Shown here: in pieces, positions 47,752 through 58,172 of the stretch
How positions within the stretch are numbered: the stretch's first letter is position 1
Layout: each line of letters opens with the position of its first letter
Assembly (NCBI GenBank): GCA_008360955.1
Contig: LUCM01001933.1
Coordinates: 220,420 to 284,419 of the forward strand
From: Fasciolopsis buskii
Taxonomy: Eukaryota > Platyhelminthes > Trematoda > Plagiorchiida > Fasciolidae
Reading direction: 5' to 3'
DNA: 64,000 nt
The notes under the pieces: model-generated
Databases searched by the model: none
Told to the model about the DNA's origin: nothing
Seen by the model: only the letters and a program-made list of their open reading frames with translations
Position numbers and translations under genes: made by a program

Positions 47752-48360
47752 CCTCAGCATAGTCGAGTTGGGGAGGAAAGGGTTGAGTTTCCCAGGCTCC
47801 GAGTTGGCTACTCTCCCTGATAACATCTCGACATGCGCCCAAACTACCGCAAGCTTAAAATAGCCCCTGCTGGGAAAGTCCTGATTACTGCCTTCCCGTG
47901 GCAGAGATTTTTTTTACGAAAGTGCAAGGACGAAGGTGAATGCTCCGTTCTGTCCACCCGGTTGGCAGATGACCGTTCTAAGGGAGAAGGCTAAACCCCG
48001 ATTCCAAACCAACCACGAACGGCTTGCAAAGCATAAGGCTGTATAATCACCGCTGAATACGGTGAACGAGTGTACTGAGGAATACAGGATGTTTAGTCTT
48101 ATCCGGTAGACTTATGACTTACGTAATCGATCACCAGTCCCTAGTGGTTTCCGCGACCCTCAGATCGTCCTATTTTCTTGTGGATTAGATGGTCCGACCA
48201 GAGGCCCAGGATAAAACACCCTAAGTCAAAGCAATACTTTGTTTTTAGCTATCAAGTAGTAACAAGCCCACACAGGAATCATGGATCCCGATGGATGACC
48301 GATGACGTGGGAAGGAATATGGAAGAGCCATCATGCGTGCTAAACTCTACCCGTTGTTTC
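47752..48360 (+). repeat. Dispersed repeat family D, copy 2
   Basis: Collinear with 578-1100: CCTCAGCATAGTCG, CGAGTTGGCTACT, CTAAACCCCGATTCCAAACC, ATCACCAGTCCCTAGTGG, AACAAGCCCACACAGGAATC and GATGGATGACCGATGACG appear in the same order with similar spacing. No coding capacity recognised. Confidence 0.65.
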
Positions 48361-48867
48361 TTTTACATTCCTCATTCTCGTTCACTGTTTCCGTCCTTTA
48401 CCAAGATTCCGATGGTGCACAATGTGCTAACAGATTCGTGCAATTATATTCCTATGGATAAAAACAAGCGAAAACGAACTAGCTTGCCATGTGTTCTACT
48501 GGAGTGGCTCGTTCCTCTTAGGAACATTCTGCTTGAATGCTGAGTAACGGATTCATTAAAAGACACAATAAATCCTCAACTACCGAAAGCTTCTCATATG
48601 GTACTTAAGATCTCAAGAAGGAGGGAGCTGTTTGGTTTTTGTTATTACGTATTCGCGACCTATAGAGAAGCCATTCGCCACGTGAAGTTTGATCATCTAG
48701 TGAACAGACTTCTGTGGCCTTCATAATCCAGTAGGGCATAAGGGCGTTGTATCGCGCAAAGTTGATGGTCAAAGCACCATGGAGTGCCGGCGTAATGTCG
48801 ACACTTTCCACTCATTCGTTCGTTCCGGGTTCGCCATTCGGTTCAGGTGGAGGAAGGGGGACTGAAC
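48361..48867. other. No gene recognised
   Basis: Part of this may continue family D or the LINE to its right. No shared landmarks could be followed. Confidence 0.35.
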
Positions 48868-49260
48868 AGTGTATTGTATCGTACTGTATTCTACTGCATT
48901 ATATTGTATCGTGTATTATATTGTTGCATTGTATAGACATTTGCCCACAGAAACATCACATTTTGGCCAAAAACAGGGGCGAACGATAAGAAAACTGGTA
49001 TAGTTATCACCTTCTAAAATCGAAGGATAAAGAAACTCTTCCAACGAATGATTTGAGCACGTAAGATAGGTTTCACAAAACAGCTGGACGAAACTCGGTC
49101 CTGGTTTGTAAATATGCTTGCTAAATAAGGTTGAGTGAAGTTCTGAAACATACCGATTCGATTGTTATGGAACCGTAATTTCGGACAACAATGAGGCAGG
49201 TGTCTGGTGCTCTCGCAATGTCCGAATGGTAGGTTTAGCATTAGTGCTCTGTAGAAATTT
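48868..49260 (-). mobile_element. CR1-like LINE 3' end with pentanucleotide tail
   Basis: The minus strand reads LPHCCPKLRFHNNRIGMFQN and FTQPYLASIFTNQDRVSSS, equivalent to the C-terminal region of the copies at 33.2 and 55.7 kb (SRI..Y.N..VPYL..I.TN.DR). On the plus strand a degenerate ATTGT-type pentamer tract at 48878-48925 matches the tail of those copies. More diverged than the other two. Confidence 0.65.
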
Positions 49261-50315
49261 GTTCAATAATTAATCCTTGAACCAGTACGCGCCGTTCTAT
49301 TTCACAACAAAGCCAAACATACAACGATACCGGATAGCTAGTCTCACGTCCGTGTTGTGTAAACGTCTGGATTAGTATCACAGTAATGTTTACGGTTGGT
49401 CCAATTCAACCTTTCGGTGAGTCACTTGTTTTTCACCCGATCGAGCACCCCAGCAAAACAATCGCGTACGTTGCATTTGTAAGAGGTGAACACTAGTGTT
49501 GCCGAGTATACACCCAGACAGACTTATTTCACTGATCGACGACATGCTTGCGGCAAACATTGGAGATAAAAAGAATCCTTAGCCATTTGTCTCCAAAAAA
49601 CAGCTCGGCTTGAGTCGTGTGGGAAACATGTTTTGTCGTGTTTCGTTCAGTTTCTTTCGTCGTATTCTATTCATTTCGGATGAAACTGGATTGAAATGAA
49701 ACTCGCTTTAATCCTGGAAAAGCATCGTGCGGCTGTTGCCCTGACTCCACATGGACGAATGACTGTAAGTGAAATCACCAATTTACTAGACTATGCGGTT
49801 CAATGAACGACGAACATGGACGTGCATCACAGACAGCCGACTCAAATTGCTTGGCTCTTGTCATAGGTGTAAACGTTAAACTTGGCACGCTGGAAGTAAC
49901 CCGGCAAAAATTAGAGGTTTATTTTCATCGACTATATTAATTCCGTCATTTAGGTGACTAAACCGCCCAGAAAGTGTCATCGCGAGTTCAACTAAGTACT
50001 TTATATGCCAGAATAATGAAGAACCGAGTGCTCCTAGGTGGCTATATTTAGTTACACCTAGTGTGGGGACAGCACAAATAATTTGACAATAAATGTTGAA
50101 CTTCACTAACGAGTCAACTACACCCGACTGATTTAGGCACACTGACGTTTTTATGCTAGTATGGTTGGTTAAGATCTATAGTCGATCGACCAGAACAAAA
50201 GAACAACAAGTAGCCTATCAGCTAAACTTCATATTACATTTCTTTGAAAATTTCCATTGAACACATTGAGAAAACACAAGTTGTCGAGCAGGCTCGTTTT
50301 TGGTGATTCGTGTTC
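49261..50315. other. No gene recognised
   Basis: Only an 88-codon minus-strand frame (49876-50142), with no domain. No shared repeats noticed. Confidence 0.4.
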
Positions 50316-50601
50316 ATGCCATTACATCAGTATATATTTGGAAAATTTTTCTCTAGGAAAGGTTGGATTAGTCAGATAAGAATATGAATGGGACAGGGAT
50401 TTGTGGTGTTTCATGCTTAACCTGACAACGCAAGAAAGTGGTATGTTAATTGCTTTGCTGTCTCGGGTTTGCATTGGGATGGAGGGTGTATTCGAGTTAT
50501 GCATGTCACTCCACAAATCTCTTCCCCACCCATATTTTTATCTGACTAATCCAAACCTTACTATAGAAAATTTTTCCAAACATATAATTATGTAGTGGCA
50601 T
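50316..50601. repeat. Inverted-repeat element (IR-B)
   Basis: Arms 50316-50415 and 50501-50601 (about 100 bp each) are reverse complements with roughly one mismatch in eight, flanking an 85-nt unique centre. Landmarks from outside in: ATGCCATTACAT, TTTGGAAAATTTTTC, GGTTGGATTAGTCAGATAAG, GATTTGTGG and CATGC. The sequence is unrelated to family IR-A. A MITE or foldback origin is likely. No second copy was found in the window. Confidence 0.85.
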
Positions 50602-50705
50602 CAGTATAGTTATGCATAAATACATAATTGTCAGCAGTTGCTGAGTGAATGAACAAGAGATCCCGGAAAACACAAGATTGGTTATTTGAATTCATATCTG
50701 TTCGG

Positions 50706-50819
50706 GCGGCATTCTGTCTCCTTTCCTCAGGTTGGCTTAGCCCAACTGACAAACCGTTATCAACGAATCACAATCGTGGTTCTTCTGCGGACTCTTCGAC
50801 GAACAGCTTCCATGCGCAC
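50706..50819 (+). repeat. Hammerhead-bearing repeat unit, copy 3 (cut by a gap)
   Basis: GGCATTCTG, GGTTGGCTTAGCCCAACTGA, TCAACGAATCACAATCGTGG and CGGACTCTTCGACGAACAGC match the first ~115 bp of the unit at 14.2 and 41.2 kb. The part that would carry the ribozyme falls in the following gap. Confidence 0.8.
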
Positions 50820-51419
50820 NNNNNNNNNNNNNNNNNNNNNNNNNNNNNNNNNNNNNNNNNNNNNNNNNNNNNNNNNNNNNNNNNNNNNNNNNNNNNNNNN
50901 NNNNNNNNNNNNNNNNNNNNNNNNNNNNNNNNNNNNNNNNNNNNNNNNNNNNNNNNNNNNNNNNNNNNNNNNNNNNNNNNNNNNNNNNNNNNNNNNNNNN
51001 NNNNNNNNNNNNNNNNNNNNNNNNNNNNNNNNNNNNNNNNNNNNNNNNNNNNNNNNNNNNNNNNNNNNNNNNNNNNNNNNNNNNNNNNNNNNNNNNNNNN
51101 NNNNNNNNNNNNNNNNNNNNNNNNNNNNNNNNNNNNNNNNNNNNNNNNNNNNNNNNNNNNNNNNNNNNNNNNNNNNNNNNNNNNNNNNNNNNNNNNNNNN
51201 NNNNNNNNNNNNNNNNNNNNNNNNNNNNNNNNNNNNNNNNNNNNNNNNNNNNNNNNNNNNNNNNNNNNNNNNNNNNNNNNNNNNNNNNNNNNNNNNNNNN
51301 NNNNNNNNNNNNNNNNNNNNNNNNNNNNNNNNNNNNNNNNNNNNNNNNNNNNNNNNNNNNNNNNNNNNNNNNNNNNNNNNNNNNNNNNNNNNNNNNNNNN
51401 NNNNNNNNNNNNNNNNNNN
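50820..51419. other. Assembly gap (600 N)
   Basis: The gap starts inside a copy of the hammerhead-bearing repeat, which suggests that a tandem or collapsed repeat stopped the assembler. Apparent frames across it are artefacts. Confidence 0.99.
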
Positions 51420-51589
51420 CTTACGCAACAGGCTGCATCTGGAAGACAGCAGAGTTATTCCAGACCGCCTGCGGGCCACTTGAACAGTACATGCGACACT
51501 TTTGAGGAACCCTTTCGTGACACGGGCTTTATTTCACTGGCAGGACACGCTCCCCATACCAAACTGTCGCCAAATGATTCATATGGTAC

Positions 51590-51774
51590 CCTTTTATTTC
51601 TTTTATCATTGATCCTTTAACTTCGTATATTAATGAAATAACAGTGTACATCATTTTCCAAGAAGGAGCCCCTGGTAAGCAGAGGGCTTCAATGTAAGGA
51701 AGTCCATCGGTGGTGGGCGGATTCGAACTCGCGACCTTCAAGTCCAAAAGCCTCAACCTTATTCATTTGACCCC
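51590..51774 (-). repeat. tRNA-derived SINE (family 1), copy 7
   Basis: On the plus strand: ATTAATGAAATAACAGTGTA, CATCATTTTCCAAGAAGGAG, GGATTCGAACTCGCGACCTT, and a head ending near CATTTGACCCC. The head's acceptor stem is partly lost. Confidence 0.8.
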
Positions 51775-52063
51775 AAGAAGGATGGCGATCAACTGAAAAC
51801 CAACTATACCCTCGACATTGCTGTTGTTTTTTCGCCAACCCTCCTTATTTACGACTAACCACCGAAATGCCTGTCGTTCCCTTGTCCCCAACCCAGGGAC
51901 GCGCCCAAAGCACAGATCTGCCCTGAGTCCCGGTTGGAACTCGAGCCGAGATTTTCGACAAATACCATTTTGAACTCAGACGAAACACGTGCAGGTATAT
52001 CTATTGTTTGAACATTGTCAGGGTTTTTCAACTATTCGATTTCGGCGGCAAACAAGAACTCAC

Positions 52064-52252
52064 TGTCTTTTGATCATCTGAGGAAAAATACCAGTTACCC
52101 CAACAGTCAACATGGTCTTTATTTGTGAAAAGTTTTTCGCTCCTTCGAGATCTGAACGGGAGGATAGTCGGTAAACATACTCGTTGACCGCCTTTGACAT
52201 AATTGCTGGCATCATCAAGTGCCGTTTTCGTGAAGGTTTTGCACCTACGAAA
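52064..52252 (-). CDS. Candidate 189-nt internal exon, unidentified
   Basis: On the minus strand a strong acceptor (CTTCATTTGTTTTTACAG) and a consensus donor (GTGAGT, intron starting at 52063) bound 189 nt, a multiple of three. Two frames are open throughout. One (phase 0 at both ends) reads FRRCKTFTKTALDDASNYVK and later DHVDCWGNWYFSSDDQKT. The other reads FVGAKPSRKRHLMMPAIMSK and later NFSQIKTMLTVGVTGIFPQ. Splice signals are as good as those of the 6.4-7.5 kb exons. I cannot tell which frame is used or name the protein. No neighbouring exon was found, partly because SINEs flank it on both sides. Confidence 0.45.
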
Positions 52253-52309
52253 CTGTAAAAACAAATGAAGATGGCAACTGTCTCAGACTCACTGACCTTT
52301 CGTATCACG

Positions 52310-52471
52310 TATCTTATATCTTCACCTATTTTCTTAAAGAATTAATAGCAGTGCACTTCATTTTCAGGAAGTGGGCTGCGGTCTACAAACAGCTGACCGG
52401 CGCTAGGAGGACCCGAACACGCCACCCTTTCGTCCAAAAGTCGTGACCTTATCGGGTTAATCCCCGCCGGT
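52310..52471 (-). repeat. tRNA-derived SINE (family 1), copy 8
   Basis: Diverged copy. On the plus strand: AGAATTAATAGCAGTGCACT, TTTTCAGGAAGTGGGC, AGGAGGACCCGAACACGCCA, and head end GGTTAATCCCCGCCGG. Confidence 0.7.
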
Positions 52472-53164
52472 GAGCTGATAATAGAAATGTAGAACGCGTG
52501 AACATTACGCGGCCCGGTCTCGTAGTCCCCTTTGGAGAAGCACACGCGAGAATCCAAAGTGAATGATGTTCACGTGTCGATTCGAAGCCGTTTGTAATCA
52601 ATGATATTTCCACCTCCAATCCCTTTTCGAATCTGGTCACGACATATTCGTTTGAGTTCTCAGCAAATCATTCAGTATAATTTTAAAAGCACAATTATGC
52701 AATAGTGAAGCAAAATCTACAGAACGTTTCCAACAAATCATACCCTAAAAGTAACAAGACAAAACGGAGATAAAAAGACGGATGAAAAATATCGATGTGA
52801 AGCACGTGCCAAATAGAAATTACCTATTAGCAAAATTCCGGGGATTCTCTGGTGAATTCAGTGAATTCCATTCATCATCGATCTGTTGAGATGTCAACAG
52901 TTTTCATGAATTCATCACTCCGTTCCCGATTTGATGTGGGATGAAATCATTTGTCATAAAGGAAAGGTTTGTCAAAAAAAATGTTTTTTTTGATAGCGCT
53001 GTGTGGCATGACCCGATTTTTCACTCAATTTTAAGCGATAAAACTCATCACCAGTAATGGGAAAATCCATAATAAATATCAGTGCGTACAATATGCAGGT
53101 GCCATTGTCTGAAGTTTGCCTAACACCTTATCTGGGTTCTAGTCGGAGCTCCGAGAATGTCATT
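52472..53164. other. No gene recognised
   Basis: AT-rich sequence without a recognisable frame or shared repeat. Confidence 0.45.
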
Positions 53165-53328
53165 TCCTTAACTTTTTCTTTTCTTTATTTTGCCTCATTT
53201 ACATCATTTGCACCATTTTCAGGGACTGGACCGCGACCAACAGAACCTTGTCACGTGCCGTGAGCAATCGAATCCGCCTGTTTCAAATCCAGAGGAGAAG
53301 ACTTTATTCACGTGACCACGACAAGCCA
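53165..53328 (-). repeat. tRNA-derived SINE (family 1), copy 9 (degenerate)
   Basis: The tail (TTCTTTATTTTGCCTCATTT), body (GACCGCGACCAACAG) and head end (TTCACGTGACCACGAC) remain in order on the plus strand, but the B-box region is largely lost. Confidence 0.45.
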
Positions 53329-53547
53329 GATGGAACAACTGAACGCTAATTCAGGAGTGAGAAAACTGCCAACACGCTCTGGCGAACCGGAACTCGTAGA
53401 CACATCCCATTATCAAAGGTTTAAATGCCCCAATAGATCACATTTTCAAACAAGCTAAACTGTTTTGCTCAAAAAGAAACATTGATCTGTTTCGGAATCT
53501 CTTTCACTGTGTAACGGTGCTCCTTCCTGATCACTAATCGATACGAA

Positions 53548-53916
53548 TTGAATGGTTGTGGCCAAGCGGGTAAAATCACGGCATTTCAGTTTGTAGATCG
53601 TCAGTCAGCTCCCCGTCGCCCCAACGACTTCTGCCCTAGACACGAAACACCCGTTCATTTTATCAACAAAACAACCAAAAATAGTAAAAGGTTAGAGGAG
53701 GGTCAGTACATCGTGGTGATAAGCAACGAAAGACGATACCATGACAACACGGTAGAATGCCACTTTACTCCCATCCTTGTGATCTCCAATTGGCTTCAGG
53801 CAGTTTGGACTACTCCCTTCCCCCACCTCGAAATGATGGAGACGGTTATCAGGTGGATTAAGCGTCTGCTACTCCAAAAAGATCAGAGCACACGGTTTCA
53901 TGTATGGCCCAGTTGA
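53548..53916 (+). other. 122-codon open frame, unidentified
   Basis: Open on the plus strand with a non-ATG first codon (TTG). The peptide includes HFTPILVISNWLQAVWTTPF and ETVIRWIKRLLLQKDQS. No known domain and no good splice pair. It may be a chance frame. Confidence 0.2.
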
Positions 53917-53974
53917 ATAAATTGTGATTTCCAAATTGTTCAACAATGTGACCAGTTGTTGAACGAAATCTTTC

Positions 53975-54240
53975 GTACTCATCAGTTCACCCTGTCATTC
54001 ACCCATTGCCCACCCACTCACAAATCGAACTCACTCAGTTGACTCACTTTTGAAGCGTACTCACTAACTCAGTTGCTCACGCACCAGTTCACCCAACCAC
54101 TGATTTGCTCACTTCGTGGCTATTCATTTGTGCAGTGATCTAGCCAGTATAGACGAAGCCGTTGAGATAACCGAATGATCAGTTAATCAGATATGTGTAA
54201 CTCGCTAATCCATTGTTCATTCAGTTACTAGATCAGTTGA
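53975..54240 (+). repeat. Degenerate CTCA/GTTCA-rich minisatellite
   Basis: Imperfect repeats built on CACTCA, GTTCACCC and CTCAGTTG recur with irregular spacing for about 250 bp. The repeat is too decayed to define a unit. Confidence 0.5.
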
Positions 54241-54432
54241 CCCTGGCCTGGTACACTTCGTGTTTATTTATTTTTCTATTATATCATAAAATGGACGCTA
54301 ATCAACATCATCTGCCCTCGAATTTCATCCCTTGCGTATCAGTTAGATTGATGTCTATCGTACAATACGTTGACATTCACCTCGTGGATAGTAACTGAAA
54401 GAGTGGAACAAATCGTCTAGTAATAACAAATA

Positions 54433-54532
54433 CACACTGCTGATGATCCCTAACAAAAATGAAACAGCTGTGCAGTGCTTCCATGGTCAGCTGAGCGATG
54501 ATATCACATGGTGAATTATTCCATAATAACAA
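54433..54532 (+). repeat. SINE family 2, 3' part only
   Basis: Matches 56080-56178: CTGCTGATGATCCCTAAC, GCTGTGCAGTGCTTCCATGG, and GATGATATCACATGGTGAAT. The tRNA-like head is missing, as in a 5'-truncated SINE. Confidence 0.65.
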
Positions 54533-55431
54533 ATATAGTTACTATATTTATCTTCATCTTGCCAAACGTTTTACTATCCATCAAATAACTTAAATGGCAC
54601 TTCCCTCCCTAGATAGAGAACAAAATGCTGTTACTATAACTGAAGATCACTGATAGTTTTATCTTTGGTATTCAGGTCTTATTCGAACCAGTTCTATTTC
54701 TTTCCAGATTGAGCGGCGTGTGTGTGTGTGCCTACCTCAGGAGGTTTCGAGACAGACGGGTGGTTGGTCAATGGTTCATCTTCCGATTCATTTCATGTTA
54801 GTATTGTTTTGTGTCGAAAAGAGTTAGCCTAATCGATTTTGGCACTTAGATTTCGCTTGAATAATTAAGGTCCCGTGCCACCTCGTCGGGTGGTTTTCCT
54901 CGATTAGACAAAACTATCCTTCAGAAAGGGTACACAAGGTCCAAAGATACAGTTTTGTTGTGCGCGGCGCTTTTCGCGCACCCCGGGGAAATTTGTCCAC
55001 CTATTGGTTGCGAAACATGTTTTACAACGTATCAGCTTCATATGACATTCGGCAAAATCCGTGAGAGATACTCGGAAAACAATTACGGAAGCACACCGAC
55101 CTACGACCTACTTCCGTGAGCCTGGATATTGTGTTTCCACTACTCACTCGGATCTCTTTCTACCAAGATCAAGATTCAGTGTAGTCGGTGATTTGCTAAA
55201 TCACATGACCACTTCCCTGGAGAGAGTCAGAGATTTGAACACGTGATCATTCCTAACGCAATAGCCCGGCTAACGTAATCTCGGTTCGTATTACTAATCA
55301 CAGATCGCCATTTGGAACACAAAATTTCAGGAACGAAATTCATAATTCCACATTTAATTAGTCACAACCATCAATTGAGAATAAAGGTATATGTCTGAGA
55401 ACGTCTTTGTATTATGACTTCCATGCTCATA
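54533..55431. other. No gene recognised
   Basis: A patch at 54906-54946 (CTATCCTTCAGAAAGGGTAC) resembles 36971-37013 (CTAACCTTCAGAAAGAGGAC), a short shared fragment of unknown origin. Nothing else readable. Confidence 0.4.
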
Positions 55432-55880
55432 TTGTATTGTATTGTATTGTGTTATATTGTACTGCATAGACTCTTGCGTACAATAAATAATGTCGCATTT
55501 CAGTCAAAAAATATGAGTGGAAAAATAAATAAATAAAATAAAAATACACTCATTGCCCTTTAAATAATATTTTAAAAAACTTATCAAGGAATACTCATAA
55601 TGCATTAGGACAGGTTGCTCAGGAATTCGGCCGAAGCTCGGTCACGGTTTGTCAAAATGCGTGATAAATATGGGACAGTGGAGTTCTTATAAATATTTAT
55701 TCTAGATGGTATGGAACGAAAAGCAGATCGTATTGAAATATGAGAGCGACACTTATAAAGATCCTTGTGCAAAGGATGCGTGGGATCAGAAGGAATTTTG
55801 TGAGCAAATTTCTCACATACTGATAAGTGTTGATCACATAGATTAAGGGACAATTCAGTTAGTAGGAAGAATGCTTTGAA
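55432..55880 (-). mobile_element. CR1-like LINE 3' end with (ATTGT)n tail
   Basis: The minus-strand frame contains CEKFAHKIPSDPTHPLHKDL, KCRSHISIRSAFRSIPSRIN and VPYLSRILTNRDRASAEFLS, the C-terminus of the same LINE family as at 33.2 kb but less mutated. The 3' tail is a run of pentamers (plus strand ATTGTATTGTATTGT, 55434-55460). Probably the youngest of the three copies. Confidence 0.85.
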
Positions 55881-55984
55881 ATTAACCTACAGAACTTGGT
55901 TGCTTAGTAGACATTAGTAGTATATCATGAATTTTCATGGATGCAACATGCGGTGAAGTTCAACAAGCCGTTGGGACGCTACCC

Positions 55985-56185
55985 GCAGGCCTAGTGGTTA
56001 AGACATTGGACTCGGAATCGTTCGTTCTGGGTTCGCGTCCCAGTTCGGGAGCGATGGATATGCAATGCTGATGATGATTCCTAACACGGATGAAGCGGCT
56101 GTACAGTGCTAGTGCTTCCATGGTTTCTTAATGGTCATTTGACGGATGATATCACATGATAAATTATTTAATAGAAACATTCAGT
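55985..56185 (+). repeat. SINE family 2 (tRNA-derived), full copy
   Basis: The head has an A-box-like TAGTGGTTAAGACATTGGAC and a B box in CTGGGTTCGCGTCCCAG, which folds as a T-arm. The body GCTGATGATGATTCCTAAC and CAGTGCTTCCATGG types lead to the end GATGATATCACATGATAAAT. The tRNA source is not the one used by family 1. Confidence 0.75.
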
Positions 56186-57379
56186 CTCCTACTACTACTA
56201 ATGTATACCAAATACATGCGGTTCAGCTATTTGCGTAAAGCATCTCGTATATTGTTTTCAGTGAAACATTTTGAAAATTTTCGATACACATTAGTTAGTT
56301 CTGTGTAACTTGCAAGTACTAACGGGGACCCGAGCACCATCAATAATTCATGAAAAAAACTGGCCGGGAAAAATTGCCCGAACTACTTCGTGATTTTGTG
56401 AAGATAAGTGCGAATTCGAAACTTGCTCACTCTGAAGCACGGTTTCTAGAACAAAACGAAAAAGAACAAACAAGATTGAAAAAGTCAGGCCTTGAACTTC
56501 CCCTTGGAAACAGATTATCTCATTTTTAAACTGTTTATCTGATTTGCCTGTCTGTTTCGCAGACACTCGGTGATAACAGCAAGCAAAATCAAGCAATCAG
56601 GAGTCGCGTGAATCAGCCACGTGATTCTATGGTAGTTAGGTAAGCCAACAAGAATGGCAAAAGCATACGACATGCGAAGCATTGCTTTCCCAGTGAAGAT
56701 CAATAAATTACTTATTTTATGCAATCATCAAAGATATACCGGTTCGGAAAAATGGCCCTACTCCCGAAATGACAACTCCAGGATGCATCTACTCCAACGG
56801 TGTTTTTGTTTCGTGAGTTTTTTTGTATTGGTCAACAGATCTGAAATCGAGTCTTCTTTCTGTCTGTCTAGGGTCAGTCTACGATGAGTCTTTGAAATGA
56901 TGTTTGAATTTAATTAAGCCGAACGAGGCAAGAAGTGCATCGAATGAACGATGCATTATGCCATATTTTGTGGTTACTGGTTGAAGGTCAGCAACAAAGT
57001 GCCATCATCGAGCGATATCGATTTGGTTTTGGTGCAATTTCTGCAAGCGAACTGATCGGTATATTTTCATAGGTCGGGATCTCTCGGTTCCGTGACTAGA
57101 CAATCTTGATAGTCGCCGTGCCAAATCCCGGCAGTTGGTACGCCGTGACGGGTGAGTTTCAGTATATACCGCTGTCTTGGTTACTAAATCTTTGTAAATC
57201 TCCGATCCTTACTCATACTGGTACTACATGGAACACCTTGACGGCAGAATAATTTCCAGTGTACACGACCTTATTGTTAATTTCTTAACTGATCAGTGTC
57301 AGACGACGCCGACCGTTTTGCATCATGATTCTGACGGAAATACCCACGCTCTGGGGTTTTGTATGCGCACTGTTCCCTC
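56186..57379. other. No gene recognised
   Basis: Frames up to 82 codons only, no domains and no shared repeats. Confidence 0.4.
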
Positions 57380-57815
57380 CAAATGCCTCACCGATTCCTC
57401 AGTGCTCCCAACTGATTTGGCTAATCGTTCTCGGGTAGTCAGTTCGCAAATGGCTAAACCCTGCTTCCAGACCAATTCCGGACTGCGTACGACGCATACG
57501 ACACTAAACTCCCCCAGATATGAGGCAAAGGAATGGGCTGAGCACCCAGAATTTTCAGTCCCATCCGAACCGCGTATGAAATGAACAATCATGCACCGGT
57601 CTCCAACAGGTTACATCACCCCCAGTTTGTGTAACTTAGACCGTTTGCTAAGAAGACTCTTAGTAGAGTACCCTAAACCAACCTCATATTTCGGTTTGTA
57701 CTCTCGAACTGTATTCAGCCCTTAGGAGGGACCATGAATTCCCATGGATAGCCGATAATGCGGATGTGGAGAACAGAGGAGATAACACGCACTGTGAACT
57801 TTAGACATTGATTCA
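57380..57815 (+). repeat. Dispersed repeat family D, copy 3 (diverged)
   Basis: Landmarks GGCTAAACCCTGCTTCCAGA, ATGAAATGAACAATCATG with CACCGGTCTCC, TTCAGCCCTTAGGAGGGACC and CCATGGATAGCCGATAATGC align with copies 1 and 2 in order. A 118-codon open frame across the left part (57228-57584) is not recognisable. Confidence 0.5.
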
Positions 57816-57872
57816 TTTTTGTTCGTTTTTGTCGTTTATTCCTCCCTCCCTCCCTCGCCGTGATTCGCATAG

Positions 57873-58172
57873 CACACCATCCGATGAGAACAAATTATGT
57901 CACCTGGCCTAGCACAGGCCAGTCACGTGGAGTTGACTTGGTATCACATGTTGACCAAAAGTTCAACACAAAGTTTGATAGTAGTGGGCGAGTGAAAAAT
58001 ACCTGGCACACCATAACATTGCCGCCACCGGCCTTCCCCTCACCTCCCGGTGTGGCTTATCGTTCACATCATTTGGCACCTAAGCAGTCCAGAAAGACGA
58101 GCCAGCCAACTTGTTCGTCTCTGACAGCAAATGTGAATATTTTTAATTTAGTCCAAATATTATCTTGTCACG
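57873..58172 (+). CDS. Candidate 300-nt exon, unidentified
   Basis: A long pyrimidine tract (CCTCCCTCCCTCCC) and ATAG precede an open plus-strand frame. It reads NYVTWPSTGQSRGVDLVSHV, then DQKFNTKFDSSGRVKNTWHT, then PPPAFPSPPGVAYRS and HHLAPKQSRKTSQPTCSSLT, before a possible donor (CACG followed by GTAGTC). The peptide is polar and Pro/Ser-rich, like a disordered region. The acceptor is good and the donor weak. No domain recognised. Confidence 0.35.

Noticed and set aside
50649..51620. Long open frames across the second N run
   Set aside because: Artefacts of the gap.
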